This document shows, piece after piece, positions 16,639-23,911 of a stretch of DNA of 64,000 bases. A model generated the notes under the pieces. That model did not search any database. It was given only the letters and a program-made list of their open reading frames with translations, and was not told the origin of the DNA. The stretch's first letter is position 1; every line of letters starts with the position of its first letter. The stretch covers positions 1 to 64,000 of the forward strand of contig JAGQRH010000014.1 in NCBI GenBank assembly GCA_020425605.1, given 5' to 3'. The stretch comes from Planctomycetota bacterium (GTDB lineage Bacteria; Planctomycetota; UBA8742; UBA2392). Position numbers and translations under genes: made by a program.

Positions 16639-17112
16639 ATGGCCTTCGAGCTTGTAGTTGAGATGAGGTCAGTCGTAGAGAACCTGCGCGAGAGCTGGCA
16701 GGCCGAGATCAATTCAAACGGATTCGTTGTTGAGCTTCTGCCGTCATTCGAGGCAGCCACTTGGCAGGGCGGGTTCCTGCCGATCAAGCTCGTGAAGATG
16801 CCGGACAAATACCTCTTCGGCTTGCCGAACGTGACCCAGATTTCCGGGTTTGAAGTTGAGTTCGGGCCAGAGTCCGGTCACTTTCGAAGCGCAACGGGGC
16901 GCACGATTGCGGAGTTGGCCCTGCAGTGCTACGGCGCGGCGTGTCTGGCGGTCATTACCGGCGGTGCTTACTACGACCTGCAGACCGGGGACTCCTTTGA
17001 GGGCGTCACTGCGATTGAGCAGGCCGACGCGGAGATTTTGGCATACGAGCCATACATGGATGACGCCGCACGAGAACAACACCCGTTCACCCAGTGGTCC
17101 GACTATTCCTGA
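16639..17112 (+). CDS. Hypothetical protein, 157 residues
   Basis: The ATG at 16639 follows a weak CCGGAGA ribosome site. The product has no signal peptide or membrane helix. It is acidic, with a central segment rich in Gly and aromatic residues (about 35-70) and a hydrophobic stretch near residues 95-115 (ELALQCYGAACLAVITGGAY). It looks like a small globular cytoplasmic protein. No family is recognised. It is convergent with the FG-GAP gene, 5 nt between stops, and directly follows the repeat island, so it could belong to an exchanged segment. Confidence 0.6.
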   Translation: MAFELVVEMRSVVENLRESWQAEINSNGFVVELLPSFEAATWQGGFLPIKLVKMPDKYLFGLPNVTQISGFEVEFGPESGHFRSATGRTIAELALQCYGAACLAVITGGAYYDLQTGDSFEGVTAIEQADAEILAYEPYMDDAAREQHPFTQWSDYS

Positions 17113-17117
17113 CCGTT

Positions 17118-18863
17118 CTACTTCGGCTTGCCGCCTTGTTTGAGCGTGTAGCGCTGGTTGGTGGCGATGTCCTTGAACTCCTGTGTGGTCAGCTTCTTGT
17201 CGGGCCATTCGACCTTGATGGAGACTTTTTCCGCCTTGCCGAGCCCGAAGTGCAGCGTACGCGGCGGCGCGACGCCCTGGTGGCCGGCGCTGCTGATTAC
17301 CTCGCGCAGCATCCTGGTTTCACCGGCCGTGACCCACACCTTGGCCCCGTAGGCGAAGCCGTTGCAGCCCTTGCCGCCCTGCAGCGTAATCTCCAGCCAG
17401 TTGCCCTGCGCGATGTCGTTGCGCCAGACGTGAATCTCGTGGTGCTTGCGCTTGTTGAAGCGCGACTGGTTGCCGATGCCGACGATGTCCAGGTCCCCGT
17501 CGAGGTCGATGTCGCCGATCGCCACGTGCCCGCACTCCTCGATGTCGAGCTTGAATTTTACGGTCACGTCCTCGAATGAATGCTCGGGCGTCTGCCGGAA
17601 CAGGCGCAGGCGCTGGTCATCCGGGTAGGCCGCGCTGGCCAGCAGGATGTCCTGCAAGCCGTCGTGGTCGAAGTCGCCCCACAGGGCCATCAGGTCGCCC
17701 TGGTTCCAGTTGTCCGGGTCGGCGTGCTTTCGGATGAACGGCTCGGTCAGGCGCGTGAACTTGAAGTCCTTCTCCTTGCCGCCGTTGATCAGCAGGGCGG
17801 TGTAGTCGCTGCTGTCGCCGGCCCAGCCGTGCCGGATGTTCACGTCAAACAGGTCGATGTCGCCGTCGTTGTCAAAGTCCGCGGGCGCGAGGCTGAAGGT
17901 GTTGCCGTTGGCGCGCCACGGCTCTTCCGTGTCGCGTTTGACCCAGTCCGGGTACTTGCCGTGGCGGATCTCGTCGCCGTCAACGCCGAGTTCCGGCGCG
18001 ACATCGGTGAATGTCCCGTCGCCGTTGTTCTTCCACAGCCGGTTCCACTGTCGGCCGTAGCTTGCCACGGCGATGTCGGGCCAGCCATCGCCGTTGTAGT
18101 CGCAGGCGGCGGCACCGTACGTCGGGCGGCTGCTGTCGGGCTGCGCGGGCTCGGATTTGGTAAGCAGCTTTGCCTCTTCGGTGACGTCGGTGAACCCGCC
18201 CTTGCCGTCGCCCTTGAACAGGCGGTCCACCTGGGCATCCATCAGCTTGCCGTAGGCGACGTACCAGTTGCCGAGGAAGAGGTCGAGGTTGCCGTCGCGG
18301 TCGTAGTCGAGTTGCGCGACGGCGCAGGTGGTTGCGCGCTCTGTCGCTGCAAAGGTGTCGCTCAGCTTGTACTTCACCTTGCTGCCGCTCTTCTTGCCTA
18401 GCCATACGCCTGCGCGCTCGCCGGTGTCGGGGAACTTCTCGTGATCCGCGGCTTCCTGGTAGCACGGGCGAAACAGGTCGGCGACGCCATCGTTGTTAAA
18501 GTCGCCGACCACGGTGAAGACGGACGTAAGGCGGGCGTCCTTGGCGAATTCCCCGGCGTTGTGCTCCGGCACCAGGCCGGGCTCCTCAACGAACTTGCGT
18601 CCGCCGTCTTCGGCCTCGCGATTGAACATGATGATCGCGACGCCGCCGTTATTGCCGGGGCCTGCGGCTTCGTTGTTCTGCAGAATCAGGTCCGGGTAGC
18701 CGTCATCATCGAGGTCGTGCAGATACACCCTGCCGCCCGTGGCGTCCGCCGGCAGGGCAGTTTCGGAGACGTCCACGAAGCTGCGCGCCGGCTTCTCGTC
18801 TTGCGCCAACCCGACCGCAATGCAGGTGGTGAGCGCTATCGCGGCGATAACAGCGGTTCGCAT
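17118..18863 (-). CDS. Secreted FG-GAP/VCBS beta-propeller protein with C-terminal ASPIC/UnbV domain
   Basis: The 581-residue product has a signal peptide (residues 1-20, ending AVGLAQ). At least seven FG-GAP repeats follow, each with a calcium-loop DxDxDG motif, for example DLDDDGYPDL, DFNNDGVADL, DYDRDGNLDL, DYNGDGWPDI and DFDNDGDIDL. The last 100 residues (ITLQGGKGCNGFAYGAKVWV, then LHFGLGKAE) form the ASPIC/UnbV domain. Such proteins are abundant in Planctomycetota and Acidobacteriota and are thought to be surface or adhesion proteins; no enzyme activity is known. Ribosome site GGGAGG precedes the ATG. A lipoprotein gene lies 9 nt upstream, so the two are probably co-transcribed. Confidence 0.88.
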   Translation of the reverse strand: MRTAVIAAIALTTCIAVGLAQDEKPARSFVDVSETALPADATGGRVYLHDLDDDGYPDLILQNNEAAGPGNNGGVAIIMFNREAEDGGRKFVEEPGLVPEHNAGEFAKDARLTSVFTVVGDFNNDGVADLFRPCYQEAADHEKFPDTGERAGVWLGKKSGSKVKYKLSDTFAATERATTCAVAQLDYDRDGNLDLFLGNWYVAYGKLMDAQVDRLFKGDGKGGFTDVTEEAKLLTKSEPAQPDSSRPTYGAAACDYNGDGWPDIAVASYGRQWNRLWKNNGDGTFTDVAPELGVDGDEIRHGKYPDWVKRDTEEPWRANGNTFSLAPADFDNDGDIDLFDVNIRHGWAGDSSDYTALLINGGKEKDFKFTRLTEPFIRKHADPDNWNQGDLMALWGDFDHDGLQDILLASAAYPDDQRLRLFRQTPEHSFEDVTVKFKLDIEECGHVAIGDIDLDGDLDIVGIGNQSRFNKRKHHEIHVWRNDIAQGNWLEITLQGGKGCNGFAYGAKVWVTAGETRMLREVISSAGHQGVAPPRTLHFGLGKAEKVSIKVEWPDKKLTTQEFKDIATNQRYTLKQGGKPK

Positions 18864-18872
18864 GAGTCCTCC

Positions 18873-19409
18873 CTATTCGCCATCTTCCATGACGTCGGAG
18901 ATCTGGCGGGCAAGGTTGAGCACGGCGAACTTCATGCGGCCGCGCACGACGGTGCTCTCGAAGCCTGAGTTTGCGCCGGTGCCTTCCAGCTTGGCGTCGT
19001 AGATGGTCTTGCCGTCGAGGTCCACAATGGTGATGTGCGCGCGGGCGAAGCCGTTGCCGCCGAAGCCTGAGAATCCGCCCTTGTCCATCTCATAGATCTC
19101 GCAGCGCACGACCGCGCCATCGAGGCCTTCGGCGCTTTCCGGGAACTCGAGCGTCTTGTAGCACTCGTTGCGCATCTCTTCGCGGAAGTCGATCTTCCAG
19201 GTGTCGACCCAGTCCTTCCACTCCGCCTCACTGATCTCCCATGCCTGGGGCGGCTTGAACGTGACTTCCAGCGGCATCACGTAGTAGCTGCCCGTGGTGC
19301 GCAGGGCCGAAACGTTTCGCGTCTTTTCCTCGATGATGTTCTTGCTGGAACAGCCGCCCAGAACAATCAGGCAAAGCGTGGCGGTGGCGAGTGCAGTACG
19401 GGAGCGCAT
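18873..19409 (-). CDS. Predicted lipoprotein of unknown function
   Basis: The 178-residue product has a lipoprotein signal with lipobox LGGC (Cys about residue 20). The mature part alternates charged and beta-prone segments with a Gly/Phe run (GGFSGFGGNGFARAHI) near residue 115. The start is supported by GGAGAA. A TAAGAT box lies about 25 nt upstream of the start. First gene of a likely two-gene unit with the FG-GAP protein, divergent from mqnA. No family is recognised. Confidence 0.7.
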   Translation of the reverse strand: MRSRTALATATLCLIVLGGCSSKNIIEEKTRNVSALRTTGSYYVMPLEVTFKPPQAWEISEAEWKDWVDTWKIDFREEMRNECYKTLEFPESAEGLDGAVVRCEIYEMDKGGFSGFGGNGFARAHITIVDLDGKTIYDAKLEGTGANSGFESTVVRGRMKFAVLNLARQISDVMEDGE

Positions 19410-19505
19410 GGTTTTCTCCAGTGAGCTGGGTTGATCTTAGCAGCGCCTCACCCTTCCTTGAACCCGTCCCGGCAGGCGCTATGTTTCGCGCAAGGAAGGG
19501 TCCTC

Positions 19506-20306
19506 GTGAAGAAACTCCGCATTGGCGTAGTCAGCTACCTCAACGCCGTTCCGCTCTGGTACAGCCTCCAGCACGACACGGACATTCAGGTCGTGCCGGA
19601 CACGCCCGCGCACCTGTGCCGCATGATGGATGAGGGAAAGCTGGATGTCGGCCTGCTGCCTGTGGTCGAAGGCCTGCGTCACAAGACCTGGAGCTTCTTC
19701 AGGGATCTGGGCGTCGGCGCCGATGGTGTCGTCGACAGCGTGGGCCTCTTCACACGTGCCGAGCTGTCACAGGTCAAGACCGTTGCCCTTACCACGGCCA
19801 GCCGCACCAGCGTGACTCTGGCCCGCATCCTGCTTCATCAGGCCGGCGCGAATCCTGAGTATGTCGACGCCGCGGTCAACGCGGACGATCTGCTTGGCCG
19901 TCAGGAAGACGCCGTGCTGCTGATCGGCGACCAGTGCCTGCGCGCGCGCAACCTTGAAACAGATCGCGTGTTCGTTGACCTCGCTGCCGAGTGGAAACTG
20001 CTCACCGGCCTGCCGTTTGTGTTCGCACTCTGGACCGGCCCGAAAGCTGTGCTGACCGATGCCCTGCACACACGGCTGCGCAAGGCATACGAAGAAAGCC
20101 GCGCTGTTTCAGGCGACCTGATCCGCTATGCGGGCATGGACACGGGCTGGAGCGAGGCGGACCTCGCGAAGTATCTCGAAGACATCATCATTCACGAGCT
20201 GGGCGACGACCACATGAAGGGCCTGCTCGAGTTCGCGCGCCGCGCCGCGGAGCTGGAGCTGGTGCCCAAGGCGGCGGTCGACAAGGTGCTCGATGCCATG
20301 AAGTAG
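19506..20306 (+). CDS. mqnA: Chorismate dehydratase MqnA (futalosine menaquinone pathway)
   Basis: The GTG at 19506 is chosen because AAGGAAGGG lies 5 nt upstream and the protein then begins KKLRIGVVSYLNAVPLWY, the typical MqnA N-terminus. The 266-residue product has the periplasmic-binding-protein-like two-lobed fold expected of MqnA/MqnD, with EGKLDVGLLPVVEGL and a central ALTTASRTSVTLARILL segment. MqnA converts chorismate to 3-enolpyruvylbenzoate, the first step of the futalosine route. mqnC follows after 47 nt. The SYLN motif and context favour MqnA over MqnD. Confidence 0.88.
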   Translation: MKKLRIGVVSYLNAVPLWYSLQHDTDIQVVPDTPAHLCRMMDEGKLDVGLLPVVEGLRHKTWSFFRDLGVGADGVVDSVGLFTRAELSQVKTVALTTASRTSVTLARILLHQAGANPEYVDAAVNADDLLGRQEDAVLLIGDQCLRARNLETDRVFVDLAAEWKLLTGLPFVFALWTGPKAVLTDALHTRLRKAYEESRAVSGDLIRYAGMDTGWSEADLAKYLEDIIIHELGDDHMKGLLEFARRAAELELVPKAAVDKVLDAMK

Positions 20307-20319
20307 CATGTCACTCCCC

Positions 20320-20347
20320 TTGGCGGGCGGGGTGTGTGGGCTATATT
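20320..20347 (+). promoter_or_regulatory. Promoter predicted to give a leaderless mqnC mRNA
   Basis: TTGGCG (20320-20325), a 16-nt spacer and TATATT (20342-20347) end exactly 6 nt before the mqnC ATG. No Shine-Dalgarno sequence is seen. mqnC may therefore be expressed both from mqnA and from its own promoter. Confidence 0.55.
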
Positions 20348-20353
20348 CGCGGC

Positions 20354-21520
20354 ATGATTGCCAAGGCCGTCCCATCCGAGTTTGAGCGTATCGCCGCCAA
20401 GGTGCTGTCCGGCGACCGCATCTCGTTCGACGAGGGCATCTGGCTGATCAAGAACGCGCCGGTGCACGAGCTGGCAGTGCTGGCCCACACGGTCCGCGAT
20501 CGCAAGATGACCGCGGCCGGGCGCAAAGAGCTGGTCACATACGTGATCAGCCGCAACATTAACTACACCAATGTCTGCATCACCGATTGCGACTTCTGCA
20601 GCTTCTACAGGCACCCCCTTGAGGACGGCGCGTACTCGCTCAACCAGGACGAGCTGCGGGTAAAGGCTCAGGAGACTCTGGATCTGGGCGGCACGGAGAT
20701 CCTGCTGCAGGGCGGGCACAACCCGAAGCTGCCGCTGAAGTATTACCAGGACATGCTCGGGTTGTTCCGCGACATGGGGCTGCACAACCACGCCTTCAGC
20801 CCGTCCGAGATCCAGCATTTCGCGAAGTTCTGGCAGATGAGCCTGCCGGACGTGCTGGTTGAGCTGAAACATGCCGGGCTGCAGAGCATCCCCGGCGGCG
20901 GGGCGGAAATCCTGGTGGACCGCGTGCGCGAGATCATCTGCCCCAAGAAGGGCGGCGCGGATGACTGGCTGACGCCCATGCGCGAGGCGCACAAGCTCGG
21001 GATTCGTTCCAGCGCCACGATGATGTTCGGGCACGTCGAGACGCTGGAAGAGCGCATCGAACACCTTGAGCGCCTGCGCGCCCTGCAGGATGAAACGGGC
21101 GGATTCACCGCGTTCATCTGCTGGACGTTCCAGAACGCCGACAACGACATGAGCCACGTCGAGATGACCGGCGCGCACGATTACCTGCGCACGCAGGCCG
21201 TCGCCCGCATCTACCTGGATAACTTCGAAAACTGCCAGGCGAGCTGGGTGACGCAGGGCGGGCAGGTCGGCCAGGTAAGCCTGCGCTACGGATGCAACGA
21301 CATGGGCAGCCTGATGATTGAGGAGAACGTGGTACGCCTCGCCGGCGCCGCGTTCCGCATGAACGAGCACGAGATCAGAAGGCTCATCCGCGATGCCGGC
21401 TACCAGCCCCGTCGCCGCAACTTCTACTACGATCTAAGAGAAGAGCCGGCCGACCTCGACGAAACCCTCGAAGCCGCCGTCAACCAGCACAGCAAGCAAC
21501 GCGTGGCCATCGAGGGCTAG
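20354..21520 (+). CDS. mqnC: Cyclic dehypoxanthinyl futalosine synthase MqnC (radical SAM)
   Basis: The 388-residue radical SAM enzyme carries CITDCDFCSFYR (about residue 74), giving the CxxxCxxC cluster ligands in the form typical of MqnC. LGGTEILLQGGHNPKLPL and the C-terminal RLAGAAFRMNEHEIRRLI complete the match. MqnC cyclises dehypoxanthine futalosine to the naphthoquinone precursor. The start at 20354 is the first ATG; a longer frame open upstream overlaps mqnA and is not used. With mqnA and the UbiD-type enzyme at 4.4 kb this indicates futalosine-type menaquinone synthesis. mqnB/mqnE/mqnD are not in the window. Confidence 0.92.
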   Translation: MIAKAVPSEFERIAAKVLSGDRISFDEGIWLIKNAPVHELAVLAHTVRDRKMTAAGRKELVTYVISRNINYTNVCITDCDFCSFYRHPLEDGAYSLNQDELRVKAQETLDLGGTEILLQGGHNPKLPLKYYQDMLGLFRDMGLHNHAFSPSEIQHFAKFWQMSLPDVLVELKHAGLQSIPGGGAEILVDRVREIICPKKGGADDWLTPMREAHKLGIRSSATMMFGHVETLEERIEHLERLRALQDETGGFTAFICWTFQNADNDMSHVEMTGAHDYLRTQAVARIYLDNFENCQASWVTQGGQVGQVSLRYGCNDMGSLMIEENVVRLAGAAFRMNEHEIRRLIRDAGYQPRRRNFYYDLREEPADLDETLEAAVNQHSKQRVAIEG

Positions 21521-21577
21521 CGCGCTGCGGGTGTTGGTGTCACCTGCGCATGTTAGGGTGGCTGCACAGGAGGACTC

Positions 21578-21733
21578 ATGTCCAGCAAACGTTTCGGCAA
21601 GAAACCAAAGAAGGTCAAAGAGAAGGCGGACAAGGAGGGCGCGGACGGCACGCAGGAAGAGAAGAAGTCCGTGCCCGCCCCCAAGGCCGCGAAGTTCGCC
21701 CAGAAGCACTTCCAGCGGCGCACTTCAGGTTAG
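21578..21733 (+). CDS. Small, strongly basic protein, 51 residues
   Basis: A CAGGAGGA ribosome site (21567-21574), the best in the window, precedes the ATG at 21578. The product is rich in Lys (14 of 51) with Glu, Ala and Gln, starts MSSKRFGKKPKKVKEK and ends KFAQKHFQRRTSG. It has no signal, helix or cysteine. Such a peptide could bind nucleic acid or ribosomes, but there is no family evidence. A REPIN begins one base after its stop. The strong ribosome site makes it a likely real gene despite its size. Confidence 0.6.
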   Translation: MSSKRFGKKPKKVKEKADKEGADGTQEEKKSVPAPKAAKFAQKHFQRRTSG

Positions 21734-21787
21734 CGAAACGGGGTCCTGCCCCGAAGCAAAGCGCAGGTGCCTGACCCCCTTTCGCGG
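21734..21787. repeat. REPIN-like element after the small basic gene
   Basis: CGAAACGGGGTC and GGTGCCTGACCCCCTTTCG form imperfect arms; the right arm carries the full GGTGCCTGACCCC core of the family. The element directly follows the stop codon at 21733 and could act as an mRNA-end hairpin. Confidence 0.65.
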
Positions 21788-21909
21788 CCGAACAAAGCAG
21801 CCCGCACGGAGTTCACAGAGCCCCGTGTACCGGCCCCTCTGCTTCCTCCGTGCAAGACAGCAGTTGCGGTTCATCGTGCCTTCGCGTGAAAGCAGCTCAA
21901 GGAGCAGTC

Positions 21910-22413
21910 ATGTCCGACAAACTGAAGCAGTCAAGGACTGACGGCCCGCACAAGCTGCTTGCCTCGATGGTGGGGGAGTGGCGGGGCGTGGCCAAGACTT
22001 GGTTTGAGCCCGGCAAGATCGGCGACGAGTCGCCAGTCGAAGGCACGACGCGGCTGATCGCGAACGGCAACTTCCTGCTGCACGAATACGAAGGCACGCT
22101 GATGGGCGGGCACATGCAGGGGCTCGCGATCATCGGCTACTACAACGGCGGTAAGCGCTGGCAGACAGCCTGGGTCAACAACCACCACAATGGCACGCGC
22201 ATCATGGTTTCAGAAGGCAAGGAAGGCGCGCCGACGGACAAGCCCAACGTGCTCGGCAGCTACCCGGCCGGCGACGGCAGCCCCGACTGGGGCTGGCGCA
22301 CAACGCTGGAGCTGCGCTCGCCCGACAACCTCGTCCTGATGCACTACAACATCACGCCCGAGGGCGAAGAAAGCCCGGCCGTCGAGTTCGACTACAAGCG
22401 GGTTCAGGGTTAG
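21910..22413 (+). CDS. DUF1579-family protein
   Basis: The ATG at 21910 follows AAGGAGCAG and is preferred to an in-frame GTG at 21850. The 167-residue cytoplasmic protein matches the DUF1579 pattern: HKLLASMVGEWRGVAKTW at the start, then GRFLLHEYEG-like NGNFLLHEYEGTLMGG, GLAIIGYYN and a C-terminal strand set. DUF1579 members are predicted calycin-like beta barrels of unknown function, common in Planctomycetota and Acidobacteriota. Its stop overlaps the stop of the convergent AbrB-like gene by 2 bases. Confidence 0.75.
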   Translation: MSDKLKQSRTDGPHKLLASMVGEWRGVAKTWFEPGKIGDESPVEGTTRLIANGNFLLHEYEGTLMGGHMQGLAIIGYYNGGKRWQTAWVNNHHNGTRIMVSEGKEGAPTDKPNVLGSYPAGDGSPDWGWRTTLELRSPDNLVLMHYNITPEGEESPAVEFDYKRVQG

Positions 22414-22577
22414 CTGGGTTTGTGCGGAGTGATCAGCAGGCCGCCGTCGTGTTCGACGATCTCGACCTCATCGCCGATCGCAAGGCCCATGAGCGCTAGC
22501 AGTTCGTCCGGGATGTTGATGCGGCCGTTCTCGCCTTCCGGTTCCAGGCGCAGTGTCCACGTCTTGCTGATGGCTAT
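22410..22577 (-). CDS. AbrB/SpoVT-like swapped-hairpin DNA-binding protein (second of a pair)
   Basis: The frame encodes about 55 residues ending HKPS. GRINIPDELLALMGLAIGD, then EVEIVEHDGGLLITP, is the classic AbrB/MazE-type swapped-hairpin motif. No ATG, GTG or TTG is available in frame near the expected N-terminus. The reading frame overlaps the upstream stop as ATAG, so initiation may occur at ATA (22577-22575) or CTG (22586-22584) by translational coupling. The start given is therefore uncertain. Function is probably autoregulation or an antitoxin-like role, but no toxin gene is adjacent. Confidence 0.6.
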   Translation of the reverse strand: MAISKTWTLRLEPEGENGRINIPDELLALMGLAIGDEVEIVEHDGGLLITPHKPS

Positions 22578-22735
22578 TCTTCGCAGTGGCGAGTGGCGAT
22601 CAGGCGGTCGCCTTCGACCGTGAAATGGACTTCATCGCCGACCGCGCATTCGAGCGCCTTCAGCAATGCGAGGTCGATCGGCAGGAAGTACTCGTCGCCG
22701 ATCTTGGTGATGGTTGCTGTTGCCGTGAGTTCCAT
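22574..22735 (-). CDS. AbrB/SpoVT-like DNA-binding protein (first of a pair)
   Basis: The 53-residue product starts at ATG 22735 and reads through YFLPIDLALLKALECAVGD and EVHFTVEGDRLIATRH. This is the AbrB fold pattern of strand, helix, GD turn and strands. It lacks the usual arginine-isoleucine of the first strand (YFLPI instead of RITIP). It is paired with a second AbrB-like gene that overlaps its stop. Two consecutive AbrB-like proteins could form a heterodimer. Confidence 0.65.
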   Translation of the reverse strand: MELTATATITKIGDEYFLPIDLALLKALECAVGDEVHFTVEGDRLIATRHCEE

Positions 22736-22886
22736 GTTTGCACCTGACAATGAAACGATCGGCCCCGGCCAAAAGTTCCACTAACTGACACTCCACACCA
22801 TTAGTGCAAAGACAGCCCCAATCCTTACGCAAGCCTTTGATAAAGGCGTTCCTGGGCGATGTGGGGAATATGTGCAACATTGACCC

Positions 22887-22916
22887 CTGACACCTGAAAC
22901 CTGACCCCGGTAACCT
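22887..22916 (+). promoter_or_regulatory. Possible leaderless promoter of the ROK kinase gene
   Basis: CTGACA (22887-22892), an 18-nt spacer and TAACCT (22911-22916) lie exactly 6 nt before the ATG at 22923. The region is also an imperfect run of CCTGA units (22880-22917), so the match could be fortuitous. Confidence 0.4.
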
Positions 22917-22922
22917 GAGGCC

Positions 22923-23807
22923 ATGCCCATAGGCATCGACTGGGGTGGTACTTCCATCAAGGCCGCGATTGTGGACGGCGCGAACCTGCGCGGCTTCACG
23001 CGCGTGGACACCGATGCCAAGGCCGGGCCCGCGGCCGTGCTGGACGCGATTGCAGCACTCGTGCGCGTGCTGGACCCGCGCACCGATGCGGTCGGCGTGG
23101 CGATCCCCGGCGAGGTCCGCGACGATGGCAGATGCTGGAAACTGCCGAACGTGCCCGGCTTCGAAGACGTCAACATCGGGGATGAACTGCACGCGCGCCT
23201 GGGCGTCCCGGTCGGCGTCGACAACGATGCCATCGCCGCGGCACTCGCCGAGCGTCTGTACGGCCACGGCAACAGCTACAAGAGCTTTCTGCTGGTCACG
23301 CTCGGTACCGGCATTGGTGGGGGAGTCGTGCTGGACGGCAACGTGCGCCGCGGCCACGGCGGCTTCGGCGGCGAGATCGGCCACGTCATGATCGACAGTA
23401 CCGACGACGCGTGGCCCTGCGGCTGCGGCCGTCGCGGCTGCATGGAAGCCTACGCCGGGCAAGCGGGCCTGCTGCGCCGCTACGCCGAGGCAACCGGCAA
23501 GCCCGCCCCGAGCCGCGTGAAAGAAGTCGCGCAGGCGGGCGACGCGGGCACCGAGGCTGTCTGGAAGCAACTCGGCCATGCGCTCGGCACGGGGCTCGCA
23601 AGTATCAACAACGTGCTCGACCTCGACGCCATCGTCTTCACCGGCGGCGTGGCGCACTCGTTGCCCGGCTTCGAGCCGCACATCCGGGAGGCCCTGCGCG
23701 CCCGCGCCTTTGCGCCGCCTTTGGCCGAGCTACCGTTCGTCACCAGCAAGCTCGGTGAACACGCAGGCGTAATCGGTGCCGCGCACCTGCCTGTGGCCAA
23801 GGGCTAG
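22923..23807 (+). CDS. ROK-family sugar kinase (glucokinase-like)
   Basis: The 294-residue protein has the phosphate-binding MPIGIDWGGTSIKAAI at its N-terminus, PNVPGFEDVNI and the NDAIAAALAE segment. TLGTGIGGGVVLDG, the histidine of GEIGHVMID and the zinc motif CGCGRRGCMEAY (about 160-172) follow. These define ROK kinases. Glucose is the commonest substrate, and the GIGGG/CxCGxxGC set fits a glucokinase, but specificity cannot be read from the sequence. Length is normal. It stands alone between the AbrB pair and a large secreted protein. Confidence 0.88.
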   Translation: MPIGIDWGGTSIKAAIVDGANLRGFTRVDTDAKAGPAAVLDAIAALVRVLDPRTDAVGVAIPGEVRDDGRCWKLPNVPGFEDVNIGDELHARLGVPVGVDNDAIAAALAERLYGHGNSYKSFLLVTLGTGIGGGVVLDGNVRRGHGGFGGEIGHVMIDSTDDAWPCGCGRRGCMEAYAGQAGLLRRYAEATGKPAPSRVKEVAQAGDAGTEAVWKQLGHALGTGLASINNVLDLDAIVFTGGVAHSLPGFEPHIREALRARAFAPPLAELPFVTSKLGEHAGVIGAAHLPVAKG

Positions 23808-23911
23808 GCTGGACGCCCGGAATCTCGTTTCGTGCCTTGGCCTCGCCTTCAATGATTTATTATTCTCGCATCAGAGACCCCGCATCTTGGCGGGCGTGCC
23901 GGAGATCCGTC

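Noticed and set aside
19991..21520. N-terminally extended mqnC frame (509 codons)
   Set aside because: The extension overlaps mqnA and is Arg/Pro-rich noise; the ATG at 20354 gives the family N-terminus.
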